64,000 bases of DNA, from the NCBI RefSeq assembly GCF_021117365.1, contig NZ_CP088262.1:2375001-2439000 (forward strand), in the 5' to 3' direction. Position numbers and translations under genes: made by a program. Under the pieces are notes generated by a model. That model did no database searches and was not told the origin of the DNA. It worked only from the letters and a program-made list of their open reading frames with translations. This document shows, piece after piece, positions 47,412 through 56,144 of this stretch. How positions within the stretch are numbered: position 1 is the stretch's first letter; each line of letters begins with the position of its first letter. This DNA comes from Nocardioides sp. cx-173. GTDB taxonomy: Bacteria > Actinomycetota > Actinomycetes > Propionibacteriales > Nocardioidaceae.

Positions 47412-48215
47412 CTAGAACCCGCCGAAGTCGAAGCCGCCGCCGTCGAAGCCGCCCGCGTCGCCACCGCCGTCGAAGCCCCCGCCGGAGTCACCGCCGTCGC
47501 CCCCGCCACCGTCACCGCCGCCGTCACCACCGTCACCACCGCCGTACCCGCCGTCGCCGAAGCCGCCGAACATCATGCCGCCCATGAACATCCAGGTCAG
47601 GGGGCCGAAGGCGCCGAAGTAGCCGGCGGCATAGGGCTCGTAGGCGCGGCCGCCCTGGTAGTACGGCACCCGCTGGGCGCCGACCATCACCTTGCGGGTG
47701 TCGGGGTCGGCGCCGGCGCGCACCCGCTCGGCGTCCAGGGCGCACGCGGGGACGTCCCGCTCCACCCCGTCGGGCGGGACGTAGGGCACGTCGGTCACCG
47801 ACGGCCCGTGGCGCGGGTCGAAGAAGCACGGCGCGCGGCGCGTCGGCAGCGGCGCGCCGACGACCCGGGCGCGCACGCAGGAGATCGCGTAGCGGCCGTC
47901 CTCGATGATCTCGGTGACGTGGCGGACGTCCTCGGGCCGGGTCAGCGCGTCGCCGGCCGCCTTGGCCGACTCGTAGGAGTCGAGGGCCCGCTGGTAGTCG
48001 GCGTTGGCGCCGGCGTCCAGCTCGTGCCCGGCCATCTCCGCATCGAGCTGGCGCAGGTCCTCGCCCAGCGCGGTGATGTCCTCGAAGGCGAGCTTGCGGA
48101 CCGGGGCGAGCTCCGTCTCGCGGCGGGTGAGCTCACCGGACTGCTTGCGCCGCTCGGCCACGAGCCACACCGCGGCGACCGCCGCGACCACCAGCAACAA
48201 CAGGATCAGGTCCAT
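47412..48215 (-). CDS. Membrane protein with PCFxDPxHG domain and Gly/Asp tail
   Basis: The 267-residue protein has an N-terminal membrane segment (residues 3-21), a coiled-coil-like helix (residues 25-95), then APCFFDPRHG near 130, ACALDAE near 158, VPYYQGG near 185, a hydrophobic FGPLTWMFMGGMMFGG stretch, and about 60 residues of Gly/Asp/Phe-rich low complexity. The middle domain matches the C-terminal domain of the proteins at 9933-11141 and 11782-12990. It is divergent from the SPFH gene and probably belongs with it. Function unknown. Confidence 0.78.
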   Translation of the reverse strand: MDLILLLLVVAAVAAVWLVAERRKQSGELTRRETELAPVRKLAFEDITALGEDLRQLDAEMAGHELDAGANADYQRALDSYESAKAAGDALTRPEDVRHVTEIIEDGRYAISCVRARVVGAPLPTRRAPCFFDPRHGPSVTDVPYVPPDGVERDVPACALDAERVRAGADPDTRKVMVGAQRVPYYQGGRAYEPYAAGYFGAFGPLTWMFMGGMMFGGFGDGGYGGGDGGDGGGDGGGGDGGDSGGGFDGGGDAGGFDGGGFDFGGF

Positions 48216-48227
48216 CCCCGGATCCTA
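48216..48227 (-). promoter_or_regulatory. Leaderless-type promoter
   Basis: On the minus strand TAGGAT (48222-48227), 6 nt, ATG at 48215. Confidence 0.6.
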
Positions 48228-48373
48228 CGTCGGCGTGCCAGCGCGTCCGGGTCCTGCCGACGCTCGCGACGCGCCGAGCGGGTGCACCGAAGGCCGTACG
48301 CGGGTCCGGCGCCGACGGTAGCGTGGGGCCGCCGACGGCACACCAGGTGTCGCAGACGAAGGAGCACGACCGG

Positions 48374-49480
48374 ATGAGCTTCATGGACAAGGTGCGCGGT
48401 CAGTTCATCGACATCGTCGAGTTCCTCGACGACAGTCGCGACACGATCGTGTGGCGGTTCCCCCGCCAGGGCAACGAGATCAAGAACGGTGCCCAGCTGA
48501 TCGTCCGCGAGGGTCAGACGGCGGTGTTCGTGAGCGAGGGCCAGATCGCCGACGTCTTCACCCCGGGCACCTTCGAGCTCACCACCCAGAACCTGCCCAT
48601 CCTCAGCACGCTCAAGGGCTGGAAGTACGGCTTCAACTCGCCGTTCAAGGCCGAGGTCTACTTCGTCGGCACTCGGCAGTACACCGACCTGAAGTGGGGC
48701 ACCCAGAACCCCTTCACCGTGCGCGACGCGGAGTTCGGCATGGTGCGCCTGCGCGCCTTCGGCACGTACGCGCTGCGGGTCACCGACGCCGCGGTCCTGC
48801 TGCGGCAGCTCGTGGGGACCGACCCGGACTTCCGCACCGACGAGGTGTCGGAGTTCCTGCGCCAGAACATCGTCGCGGCGGTCACCTCGGCGCTCGCCAC
48901 GGCCAACGTCCCGATGCTGGACCTGGCCGCGAACCAGCAGGCGATCTCGCAGCAGCTCGTCGGGACGTTGAGCGCCAGCCTGGCGGAGTTCGGCATCGCG
49001 CTGCCGCGCTTCGTCATCGAGAACATCTCGGTGCCGCCCGAGGTCGAGGAGGCGCTGGACAAGCGCAGCCAGATGGGCATCCTCGGCAACCTCGACCAGT
49101 ACACGAAGTTCCAGGCCGCCAACGCGCTGGAGGACGCCGCCAACAACCCGGGGGCCGCCGGGCAGGGCACCGGCATGGTCGTGGGGATGGGTCTGGGACA
49201 GGCGGCGGCCGGTGCCGTCGCCGGCGCCCAGCAGGCCGCCCCGGCCAGCCCCCCGCCGCTCCCGGGCGGGGGTGGTACGCAGTGGTACATCGCCGTCAAC
49301 GGTCAGCAGGCAGGCCCCTTCGCGGCCTCCGCGCTGCCCGCCAAGGTCGCCGCCGAGCAGCTGAGCCGCGAGACGCTGGTGTGGTGTGAGGCGATGTCCT
49401 CCTGGCAGCCCGCCGGCGAGGTGCCGGAGCTGGCCGGGCTCTTCGCGAGCACCCCGCCGCCGCTTCCCCCGGAGGCATGA
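48374..49480 (+). CDS. SPFH-domain protein with C-terminal GYF-type domain (YdjI-like)
   Basis: The 368-residue protein starts with a virion-core-type SPFH domain (residues 1-250; IVWRFPRQGNEIKNGAQLIV and NISVPPEVEEALDKRSQMG are typical), then a Gly/Ala/Pro linker and a GYF_2 domain (WYIAVNGQQAGPF near 304 and WCEAMSSWQPAGEVPEL near 340). In Bacillus YdjI of this family works with PspA and the zinc-ribbon protein YdjG in membrane stress. Here the zinc-ribbon gene follows with an ATGA overlap. AAGGAG stands 10 nt before the ATG; a TAGCGT hexamer is at 48319-48324. Confidence 0.88.
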   Translation: MSFMDKVRGQFIDIVEFLDDSRDTIVWRFPRQGNEIKNGAQLIVREGQTAVFVSEGQIADVFTPGTFELTTQNLPILSTLKGWKYGFNSPFKAEVYFVGTRQYTDLKWGTQNPFTVRDAEFGMVRLRAFGTYALRVTDAAVLLRQLVGTDPDFRTDEVSEFLRQNIVAAVTSALATANVPMLDLAANQQAISQQLVGTLSASLAEFGIALPRFVIENISVPPEVEEALDKRSQMGILGNLDQYTKFQAANALEDAANNPGAAGQGTGMVVGMGLGQAAAGAVAGAQQAAPASPPPLPGGGGTQWYIAVNGQQAGPFAASALPAKVAAEQLSRETLVWCEAMSSWQPAGEVPELAGLFASTPPPLPPEA

Positions 49481-50652
49481 GCATGTCCAGCACGCCTCCC
49501 CCGCTCACGCCGAGCGAGGCGCTGTTCGCGTCCTGCCCGACGTGTGGCTCCCAGGTGACCTACGCCCCGGGCACGACGCTCCTTCGCTGTGGCGCGTGCG
49601 GTGCCGAGCACAGCATCGAGGCCGGCGCCGACACCACCGTCGACGAGCACTCCTTCGACGAGTGGATGGCGCGCAACTCCCACGCCAAGGTGGCACTGCT
49701 CGGCAAGCAGGTCCTGCGCTGCCAGGGATGCGGGGCGCAGGTCGAGACCTTCGACCTGGCCGAGACCTGCCAGTTCTGCAGTGGCCACCTGATCGCGCTC
49801 TCGACGCCCGACGGGGTGGTGGCCCCCGAGGCGGTGGTCCCGTTCGAGGTCGACAGCGGCGCCGCCCAGAAGGCCTTCAAGGGCTGGATCGGCTCGCGGT
49901 GGTTCGCACCCAACGCACTGAAGAAGATCGGCTCGACCGAGTCGCTGGTCGGCACCTACGTCCCCCACTGGACCTTCGACGCTCGGACCGCGACGGACTA
50001 CCGGGGCGAGCGTGGGGAGCACTACTACGTCACCAAGACCCGGCAGGTCTCCGACGGCAAGGGCGGCACCCGCACCGAGACCTACCAGGAGCGGCACACC
50101 CGGTGGTACGACGCCCAGGGGCACGTCACGCGCGCCTTCGACGACGTGCTCGTCCCGGCGACCGAGCGCCTACCGCAGAAGCGCCTCGACGAGATGGGGC
50201 CCTGGCGCCTCGAGACGGCCGTCGCCTACCAGCCCGAGTACCTCTCGGGCTACTCCGCACTGCGCTACGACGTCGAGCCGCAGGACGGCTCGACCCAGGC
50301 TCGGGAGGAGATGCGCGGCACCATCGAGCAGGACGTGCGCAGCGACATCGGCGGCGACGAGCAGCGCGTGCACCACCTGGACGTGACCTACGCCCAGGTG
50401 CTGTTCAAGCTGGTGCTGCTGCCGCTGTGGCTGGCGACGTACCTGCACGCGGGCAAGCAGTGGCAGGTGATGGTCAACGCCCACACCGGCAAGGTCACCG
50501 GCGACCGCCCCTACTCCGCGGTGAAGATCACCCTCGCGGTCCTGGTCGCCCTGGTCGTGATCGCCCTGGTGGTGCTCCTGGTGATGAACGCCCGGGACTC
50601 CTCGGCCACCGGGGCGATCGGCGCAGCGATCGGCGGCCTGTCACCGGGGTAG
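49477..50652 (+). CDS. Zinc-ribbon membrane protein, YdjG-like
   Basis: The 391-residue protein has two zinc ribbons at the N-terminus (CPTCG and CGACG near residues 20-42; CQGCG and CQFCSG near 82-105), a beta-rich middle domain (GTYVPHWTFDARTATDYRGE near 163), and a C-terminal hydrophobic region with one or two membrane segments (near 308-325 and 350-372). The order matches YdjG-type proteins, which recruit SPFH partners to the membrane. It is coupled to the SPFH gene. No pspA gene is seen in the window. Confidence 0.86.
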   Translation: MSMSSTPPPLTPSEALFASCPTCGSQVTYAPGTTLLRCGACGAEHSIEAGADTTVDEHSFDEWMARNSHAKVALLGKQVLRCQGCGAQVETFDLAETCQFCSGHLIALSTPDGVVAPEAVVPFEVDSGAAQKAFKGWIGSRWFAPNALKKIGSTESLVGTYVPHWTFDARTATDYRGERGEHYYVTKTRQVSDGKGGTRTETYQERHTRWYDAQGHVTRAFDDVLVPATERLPQKRLDEMGPWRLETAVAYQPEYLSGYSALRYDVEPQDGSTQAREEMRGTIEQDVRSDIGGDEQRVHHLDVTYAQVLFKLVLLPLWLATYLHAGKQWQVMVNAHTGKVTGDRPYSAVKITLAVLVALVVIALVVLLVMNARDSSATGAIGAAIGGLSPG

Positions 50653-50674
50653 CGCCGGCCCGTCAGCCGGCCCG

Positions 50675-51580
50675 TCAGCCAGCACCGTCCAAGACGGCTC
50701 GCAGCCTGGCGGCGAAGGCCTCCGGCTGTCCGGCGTACCCGTGCTCGCCGCCGAGGAACCCGCCGTGGTGGCTGGGGAACACGGTCGCCTCCTGGCCGAG
50801 CAGCGCGGCGGTCGCGAGGGACGTGCGTCCGGTGAAGGTGCCGGCCGACTCCTCCCCCACGGCGACCACGACCCGGGTGGGCGCGGCCGCCAGGGCTGCC
50901 GCGTCCGGCCGGTACCCGCTGACGGCCCACGAGCGGTCCGAGAGCAGGGGGTCGTCACGGGTGCCGTCGTCCTCGCTCGGCAGCCCGAAGGACGCCGGGT
51001 CCGGCGCGGGGCGCGCGAAGTACTCGTCGGTGTACTCCCCCTGCCAGGAGGTCATCGCGATGAAGGTCGCCATGCCCGCGCCCATCCCGCTGGCCTCGTA
51101 GGCGTCGCGCACGGCCGCGCGGGCGCGCTCGGCGGCCTCGGCGTCGGGCAGCACCGGGATCAGCGGCGGCTCGTGCGCGACCAGCGCGAGCACGTCGCCG
51201 GGGTACGCCGTGACGAGCGCGAGGCCGGTCACCGCGCCGCCGCTGCTGCCGAACAGGTCCACGGGGCCGGCTCCGAGCGCCTCCACGAGCGCGTGCAGGT
51301 CCTCGGCCTGCGACTCCGGCGTGTGGTCGAGCCGTCCGTCCTTGCGGGTGCTGCGGCCCAGGCCGCGGGGGTCGTAGGTGACCACCGTGCGGTCCGGGAG
51401 CAGCGAGGCCAGCGTGGCGAACCCGCCGGCGTCCATCGGCTGGCCGACGAGGAGCAGCGGGGGTCGTCCGTCGGCGCTGGGCAGCGGGCCGTAGACGTCG
51501 TAGGCGAGGTCGACCTCGGGGGTCTCGAGCACGTGGGTGGTGGGCATGCACGATGGACCGGGGCCGCCTGGCAAACTCAT
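50675..51580 (-). CDS. Alpha/beta hydrolase
   Basis: The 301-residue protein has LLLVGQPMDAGGF near residue 42, YDPRGLGRSTR near 70, nucleophile elbow FGSSGGAV near 110 and the final His in FPSHHGGFLGGE near 275. The ATG at 51580 overlaps the stop of the small membrane protein gene as ATGA; an ATG at 51547 (MPTTHVLETP) is the alternative. Cytoplasmic; substrate unknown. Confidence 0.85.
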   Translation of the reverse strand: MSLPGGPGPSCMPTTHVLETPEVDLAYDVYGPLPSADGRPPLLLVGQPMDAGGFATLASLLPDRTVVTYDPRGLGRSTRKDGRLDHTPESQAEDLHALVEALGAGPVDLFGSSGGAVTGLALVTAYPGDVLALVAHEPPLIPVLPDAEAAERARAAVRDAYEASGMGAGMATFIAMTSWQGEYTDEYFARPAPDPASFGLPSEDDGTRDDPLLSDRSWAVSGYRPDAAALAAAPTRVVVAVGEESAGTFTGRTSLATAALLGQEATVFPSHHGGFLGGEHGYAGQPEAFAARLRAVLDGAG

Positions 51581-51924
51581 CGCTCCCGGGCGCGGACCAA
51601 CCAGGCGCACAGGCCCCACAGCGCGACGAACATGGCGTTGACGCCCAGGACGTCGACGACCGAGGAACCCTCCGGCGGCAGGCCTGTGGCGAGGGCCGCG
51701 GCGGTGACCGCGGCCTGGGTGGCGGCGGTGGCGAGCAGCGTGAGCGCCATCCCGGGCGACCGGAGCCGGGAGAGGGCGGCGCCGAGCACCAGGACGGCGA
51801 GGACGGCGGCGTAGACCCGGTCGGGGCGTCCCCCGGGCCCCAGAATGCCGAGGGCGCCCGAGGCGAGCACCAGGAAGAGCGCCGTCGCGCCGGTGAGGGC
51901 GAGACCGAGCCGGTGGCGGGTCAT
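51577..51924 (-). CDS. Small membrane protein, four segments
   Basis: The 115-residue protein consists of about four hydrophobic helices (near residues 7-27, 38-52, 60-80 and 90-110) joined by short loops. It has no motif I recognise. It is translationally coupled to the hydrolase downstream. Confidence 0.7.
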   Translation of the reverse strand: MTRHRLGLALTGATALFLVLASGALGILGPGGRPDRVYAAVLAVLVLGAALSRLRSPGMALTLLATAATQAAVTAAALATGLPPEGSSVVDVLGVNAMFVALWGLCAWLVRARER

Positions 51925-51987
51925 CGGTCCACGTTCGCTGCGAAGGTCATGCGTCCGACGCTAGGGACGGCGCCGGTGAGGAGGTGG

Positions 51988-52500
51988 TCAGGACGTGTGG
52001 AGGTCCTGTGCAGGTTGCCGCACGTGGCGCCACTCGCGGGCGAGGTGGAGTGCCAGCAGTCCGAGTACGGCACCGATCACCGACCCGACGCTGTTGGCCA
52101 GCCAGTCGTTGGTCGAGCACGAGCGCCCCAACGCGGGCAGCAGCGCCTGGACGGCCTCCACCGCCGCCGAGAGGCCGGTGCCGAAGGCCAGGGCCAGCGC
52201 CGGGCTCCGCGTCGCCACCGCAGCGAGCAGCACCGGCGCGACGAAGAGGACGACGTTGGCGGCCAGCTCGACCCGCGCGATCGTGGGCACGCTCCAGGCC
52301 ACCTCGCAGCGTGAGTACAGCTGCCGGTCCACCGGCACCAGGGTCAGCAGCGCCACCGGGACGAGCGAGGCGCAGGTGAGCGCCCAGGCCAGCCCCCGCC
52401 GGGTGCTCAGCCAGGCCCCCGCGAACGGTCCGACGACCAGCAGCAGCGTGAGCGCCGCCGGGGACAGCCACGGGTGCTCGATGAGGATGGTGGTGATCAC
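51988..52500 (-). CDS. VanZ-like family membrane protein
   Basis: The 170-residue protein has five hydrophobic segments and the VanZ-type ending SCSTNDWLANSVGSVIGAVLG near residue 128, where Asp and Asn are conserved. VanZ gives low-level teicoplanin resistance in enterococci, but most members have no known role. Start is GTG with TAGGCT exactly 6 nt upstream. Confidence 0.82.
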   Translation of the reverse strand: MITTILIEHPWLSPAALTLLLVVGPFAGAWLSTRRGLAWALTCASLVPVALLTLVPVDRQLYSRCEVAWSVPTIARVELAANVVLFVAPVLLAAVATRSPALALAFGTGLSAAVEAVQALLPALGRSCSTNDWLANSVGSVIGAVLGLLALHLAREWRHVRQPAQDLHTS

Positions 52501-52512
52501 GAGTCGAGCCTA
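52501..52512 (-). promoter_or_regulatory. Leaderless-type promoter of VanZ-like gene
   Basis: On the minus strand TAGGCT (52507-52512), 6 nt, GTG at 52500. Confidence 0.6.
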
Positions 52513-52573
52513 GGATCCGCCTCCGGGCGCGGCCTCCACCCTGGGTACCGACGCGTGGCCCGCAGGTGCCTGC

Positions 52574-53593
52574 TCAGCCCAGGAGCCGGCGCACCTCGGG
52601 CGAGGAGTAGAACGGCTCGAGCCGGGCGCGCACCAGCCGCTCGAGGTCGCCGGCCTCCCGCAGCGCGTCCACGACGCCGGGCGCGAGCCGCACCAGGTCG
52701 GCGACCAGCTCGTCCCGGTCCAGGTCGAGCTCGTCGAGCAGCTCCGGTGCCGTGTAGCCGCCGAAGCGCTCCAGGAGGGCGTCCACGACGGCGTCGCCGA
52801 GGCGCGCGACCTCCTCGTGGGCGAGGGTGGAGACGACGAGCTCGTGCACGGCGTCGACCAGCCCGGCGAGCTCCTTGCGCGTCGCCGGGTCCTCGACCCC
52901 GACGACCGGTCGCTCGGCCGCGAGGTCCCAGACCTGCAGGACCGCCGCGCGGGTCGTCGGGTCGCGCAGCGTCTCGATCACGATCCGGTTGAGGCGGCCC
53001 ACGGCGAAGGAGCCGCCCTTGCCGACGGTGTCGCCGATCAGGCCCTCGAACTGCTTGTCGGCGGCGCCCATCATCCGCGACGCCGCGCTCGTCCCGAACG
53101 ACATCAGGCTGCCCAGGCCCGGCACCTTGTCGGCGACGGCCTTGTTGGCCTGCAGCACCTCGCCGACGATGCGGCCCATGAAGCGCGAGGCCATCGTCCC
53201 CACCAGAGGGCTGGCCGTCAGCCGTGCCAGGCCGCGCTCCAACGCCGGCGTGAGCGCCAGGAGCTCGTCGAGCACGGCCGCGACCTGGTCGCGGTCGACG
53301 AGGTCGCCGAGCGGGTACGCCGCCGCCGGTCCGTCGTACACGACCTGGGCGGCGAGCTCGACGAAGCCGCCGACGGCCGCGCTGCCGGGCACCGTCGCGA
53401 GCGAGCGCGCGACGATCTCCTTGACGGCGTCGGCGTCGACCAGGTCCCCGATCGGGTGCCGGCCGGCGGCCTCGAGGGCATCCTGCGCCAGCCGGGTGAC
53501 GGTCTCGGCCAGCCGGTCACCGCTCAGGTGCTCGAGGTGGAAGGCGACCTGGGCGTCGAGGAGCTGCTGCGCGAGGGACTCACTGGTGGGCAC
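52574..53593 (-). CDS. Helical protein of unknown function
   Basis: I do not recognise a family. The 339 residues are almost all helical, with two similar stretches that read IGDLVDADAVKEIVARSL and LGDLVDRDQVAAVLDELL, suggesting an internal repeat, a Gly/Phe-rich middle (MSFGTSAASRMMG near residue 170) and an acidic C-terminal part. No signal peptide or membrane segment. Start is GTG with TACGGT 6 nt upstream. Confidence 0.72.
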   Translation of the reverse strand: MPTSESLAQQLLDAQVAFHLEHLSGDRLAETVTRLAQDALEAAGRHPIGDLVDADAVKEIVARSLATVPGSAAVGGFVELAAQVVYDGPAAAYPLGDLVDRDQVAAVLDELLALTPALERGLARLTASPLVGTMASRFMGRIVGEVLQANKAVADKVPGLGSLMSFGTSAASRMMGAADKQFEGLIGDTVGKGGSFAVGRLNRIVIETLRDPTTRAAVLQVWDLAAERPVVGVEDPATRKELAGLVDAVHELVVSTLAHEEVARLGDAVVDALLERFGGYTAPELLDELDLDRDELVADLVRLAPGVVDALREAGDLERLVRARLEPFYSSPEVRRLLG

Positions 53594-53605
53594 GGCATGA
53601 CCGTA
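53594..53605 (-). promoter_or_regulatory. Leaderless-type promoter
   Basis: On the minus strand TACGGT (53600-53605), 6 nt, GTG at 53593. Confidence 0.55.
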
Positions 53606-53615
53606 CGGGAGCGGG

Positions 53616-54644
53616 TCAGACGTCGGCGACCAGCGGGACCACCTCGGTGCCGAGGAGCTCGATGCCGCGCAGCAGGTCCGCGTGGGCCAGTCGCGGGTTG
53701 GTCATCTGCAGCGAGAGCCGGTCCACGCCGCCCAGCTGGTCGGCGACGCGCCGGATCTTGTCCGCCACGGTCTGCGGGTCACCCATGAAGAACGCGCCGT
53801 CGGGGCCCGACGTCGCGTCGAACTGCGCGCGCGTGGGGCGCGGGAACCCGCGCTCGCGAGAGACCTTGGTGAACATCTCCTCCCAGCCCGGGTAGATGGT
53901 GTCGGCGGCCGCCCGGGTGCTCTCGGCCACGAAGCCGAACACGTGCAGCCCGACCTGGAGCCGCTCGGGCGGGTGGCCGGCCTGCGCGCCCGCACGCCGG
54001 TAGAGGTCGACGAGCGGGGCGAACTGGCGCGGCTCCCCACCGATGATCGCGACCATCAGCGGCAGGCCGAGCAGCCCCGCCCTGGCGAACGACTCCGGGG
54101 TGCCGCCGACACCGACCCAGATCGGGAGCGGGTCCTGGAGCGGTCGCGGATAGACCCGCTGCCGGTCCAGGGCCGGGCGGTGCCGCCCGGACCAGGTGAC
54201 CTCCTCGTCGTCGCGCAGGCGCAGCAGCAGCTCGAGCTTCTCGGTGAAGAGCGAGTCGTAGTCGGCCAGGTCCAGCCCGAACAGGGGGAACGCCTCGGTG
54301 AACGAGCCGCGGCCCACAACCAGGTCGATCCGGCCCTTCGAGAGCAGGTCGAGGGTGGCGAACTGCTGGAAGACCCGCACCGGGTCGGCCGCGCTCAGCA
54401 CGGTCACGGCGCTGCCGAGCCGGATCCGCTCGGTGCGGGCGGCCGCGGCGGCGAGGATCACCGGGGGCGCGGAGTCGTAGTACTCGCTGCGGTGGTGCTC
54501 CCCGATCCCGAACGAGTACAGGCCGACCCGGTCGGCGAGCGCGATCTCCTCGAGGAGGTGCTCCAGGCGCTCCGCGGGGCCGACGACGTGGCCCGTCCTC
54601 GGGTCGGTGACCGTGGACACGAAGCTGTCGACGCCGAGATGCAT
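53616..54644 (-). CDS. LLM-class flavin-dependent oxidoreductase (luciferase-like)
   Basis: The 342-residue protein is a bacterial luciferase-fold monooxygenase: GIGEHHRSEYYDSAPPVILA near residue 46, RIRLGSAVTVLSAADPVRVFQQFATLDLLSKGR region near 73-105, and DLVVGRGSF near 108. The alkanal monooxygenase-like branch uses FMN, other branches F420; which one cannot be read here. The ATG lies within a 9-bp inverted repeat that may be its operator. Confidence 0.88.
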   Translation of the reverse strand: MHLGVDSFVSTVTDPRTGHVVGPAERLEHLLEEIALADRVGLYSFGIGEHHRSEYYDSAPPVILAAAAARTERIRLGSAVTVLSAADPVRVFQQFATLDLLSKGRIDLVVGRGSFTEAFPLFGLDLADYDSLFTEKLELLLRLRDDEEVTWSGRHRPALDRQRVYPRPLQDPLPIWVGVGGTPESFARAGLLGLPLMVAIIGGEPRQFAPLVDLYRRAGAQAGHPPERLQVGLHVFGFVAESTRAAADTIYPGWEEMFTKVSRERGFPRPTRAQFDATSGPDGAFFMGDPQTVADKIRRVADQLGGVDRLSLQMTNPRLAHADLLRGIELLGTEVVPLVADV

Positions 54645-54666
54645 GCTGCGATTCAACCAGCATGCA
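54640..54666. promoter_or_regulatory. Inverted repeat over the LLM start
   Basis: TGCATGCTG (54640-54648) and CAGCATGCA (54658-54666) form a perfect 9-bp inverted repeat around a 9-nt spacer. The left arm contains the start codon of the LLM gene, so a bound repressor would block transcription start. Confidence 0.5.
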
Positions 54667-54717
54667 ACGATTCGGGCCGCCCGAGCGTCGTAGCGGGTAG
54701 ACCTGGGGAGGGGCTCG

Positions 54718-55266
54718 ATGCACGTGAGGTGTGCCGCACTCGCGGCGACGCTGGTCCTGGCGCTGTCCGCGTGCACCGGCCACGAGAACGGGCCGCCGTC
54801 ACCCGCGGCCGCCGACCGGGCGGCCGCCGCGGCCGACGCCGCCGCCGCGTTCGTCGCCTTCGCCCAGGGCGAGGAGTCGCAGGTGCGGTGGGCGGGCGTC
54901 GTCCGCTACTACGTGCACGGCGCCCTGGTGGCGGAGTTCGTGCCCTCCTTCGCCGACGACCCCGACACCTGGGACGGCTGCCACGCCGGCGATACGACGT
55001 ACGAGGGACGCGACTGCCCGGTCTCCCCGCTCTCGACCATCGGCCAGGACGAGGCGCCCGGCGCCGGACCGGTGGTGGAGGAGGCGGCCCCGCAGACGGT
55101 GGGGTGCACAGCCGACCTGCCGCGAGCCGACGTGGACGCGACCCCGCTGGCGTGGATCCGGCCGGACCCGGACCTGCGCGACTGCTTCAGCGACTACGCG
55201 GTGACGCTGTACCTCGACGACGACGAGCGGGTGAGCGCCGTCGACCTCGTGCTCAGCGGGCCCTAG
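54718..55266 (+). CDS. Secreted lipoprotein of unknown function
   Basis: The 182-residue protein has a lipoprotein signal ending in LSAC near residue 19, an Ala-rich helix, and a small domain with six or so Cys residues (DGCHAG, RDCPV, VGCTAD, RDCFSD) that could form disulfides outside the cell. GGGGAGG precedes the ATG. Its TAG stop shares CTAG with the convergent membrane protein gene. No family recognised. Confidence 0.75.
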   Translation: MHVRCAALAATLVLALSACTGHENGPPSPAAADRAAAAADAAAAFVAFAQGEESQVRWAGVVRYYVHGALVAEFVPSFADDPDTWDGCHAGDTTYEGRDCPVSPLSTIGQDEAPGAGPVVEEAAPQTVGCTADLPRADVDATPLAWIRPDPDLRDCFSDYAVTLYLDDDERVSAVDLVLSGP

Positions 55267-56144
55267 CAGCATCCCGGCTCGGGTCCCTCGCCCGCGGACA
55301 GTCGGGTGACCACGGCGCCCGCAGGCGCCGACCTCGGGCGGGTGCCGTCCGAGGTGCCGGACAGGCGCCAGGCGCCCACCCCGTCGAAGATGCCGGGCCA
55401 GGGGGTCTCGTCGACCACCACGGAGGCTCCCTCCCCGCCACCCACGACCGTGCCGGGGTAGGCGGCGTGCAGCCGCTGCCAGCTGTCGCCGAGGCGGAGC
55501 CCAGAGCCGGCCAGGCTCACGTCGAGGCGGGTGGCGGCCTTCGCGGAGTCCTCGGTGGCCGCCCATCGCCGCCTGTCCGACAGCTCCCAGCCGCGCAACG
55601 CCAGCGCGCCCGCCTCGTCCCCGCCGAAGACCAGGCACAGCTGCCCCCAGCAGGCCACCGAGACCACGGGGTACCCCCAGCTCAGGGAGGTCGGGTCGTC
55701 GGCCTGCTCGAACCAGCCGTCGCTGCCCGGGATCTTGGCGTAGGAGATCGGGCCGACCGTGAGGTCGGGCTCGCCGAGCCGGGTCGTGACCGCGGCCAGC
55801 ACGCCCTCGGCGGGGGCGCCGAACGCCTGGTCCCCGACGCCGTTGCCCGAGACGCGGACCGGGCGCTGGACCACGCTCTGGTCCGAGGTCGGCGCGGAGG
55901 TGGGCGCCGAGGTGGCCCGATCGGCGGGGTCCGGAGCCCCACCCCGCCCCTCGTCGCCGAGCCGGGAGGCGACGCCGATCCCTCCGATCGCCACCGCCAC
56001 GGACGCCGCCACCGCGAGCACGCCTCGGGTGCGGTGGGAGCGGCGGCGGCGCCGGCCGTCCTGGAGGATCGCGTGGACGGGGGGCAGTGGGACATCGAGG
56101 TGCTGAGCCTCGTCGCGGAGCAGGTGCCGGAGCTGGTCGGTCAT
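55263..56144 (-). CDS. Membrane partner of SigE-type sigma factor
   Basis: The 293-residue protein starts with a short cytoplasmic helix (LRHLLRDEAQHLDVPLPP), a basic RRRRRSHR stretch, one membrane segment (residues 41-58) and an extracellular domain with Cys pairs (ACWGQLC near 165, EPGCC at the end). The layout is that of membrane proteins co-expressed with SigE-family ECF sigma factors, which often act as anti-sigma factors. The typical zinc anti-sigma motif HxxxCxxC is absent, so an anti-sigma role is uncertain. ATGA overlap with the sigma gene. Confidence 0.75.
   Translation of the reverse strand: MTDQLRHLLRDEAQHLDVPLPPVHAILQDGRRRRRSHRTRGVLAVAASVAVAIGGIGVASRLGDEGRGGAPDPADRATSAPTSAPTSDQSVVQRPVRVSGNGVGDQAFGAPAEGVLAAVTTRLGEPDLTVGPISYAKIPGSDGWFEQADDPTSLSWGYPVVSVACWGQLCLVFGGDEAGALALRGWELSDRRRWAATEDSAKAATRLDVSLAGSGLRLGDSWQRLHAAYPGTVVGGGEGASVVVDETPWPGIFDGVGAWRLSGTSDGTRPRSAPAGAVVTRLSAGEGPEPGCC

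Noticed and set aside
47412..47600. Gly/Asp repeats at the end of the 47412-48215 gene as a frame artefact
   Set aside because: The codon pattern is regular, the stop is in frame and two hairpins follow, so the low-complexity tail is probably real.
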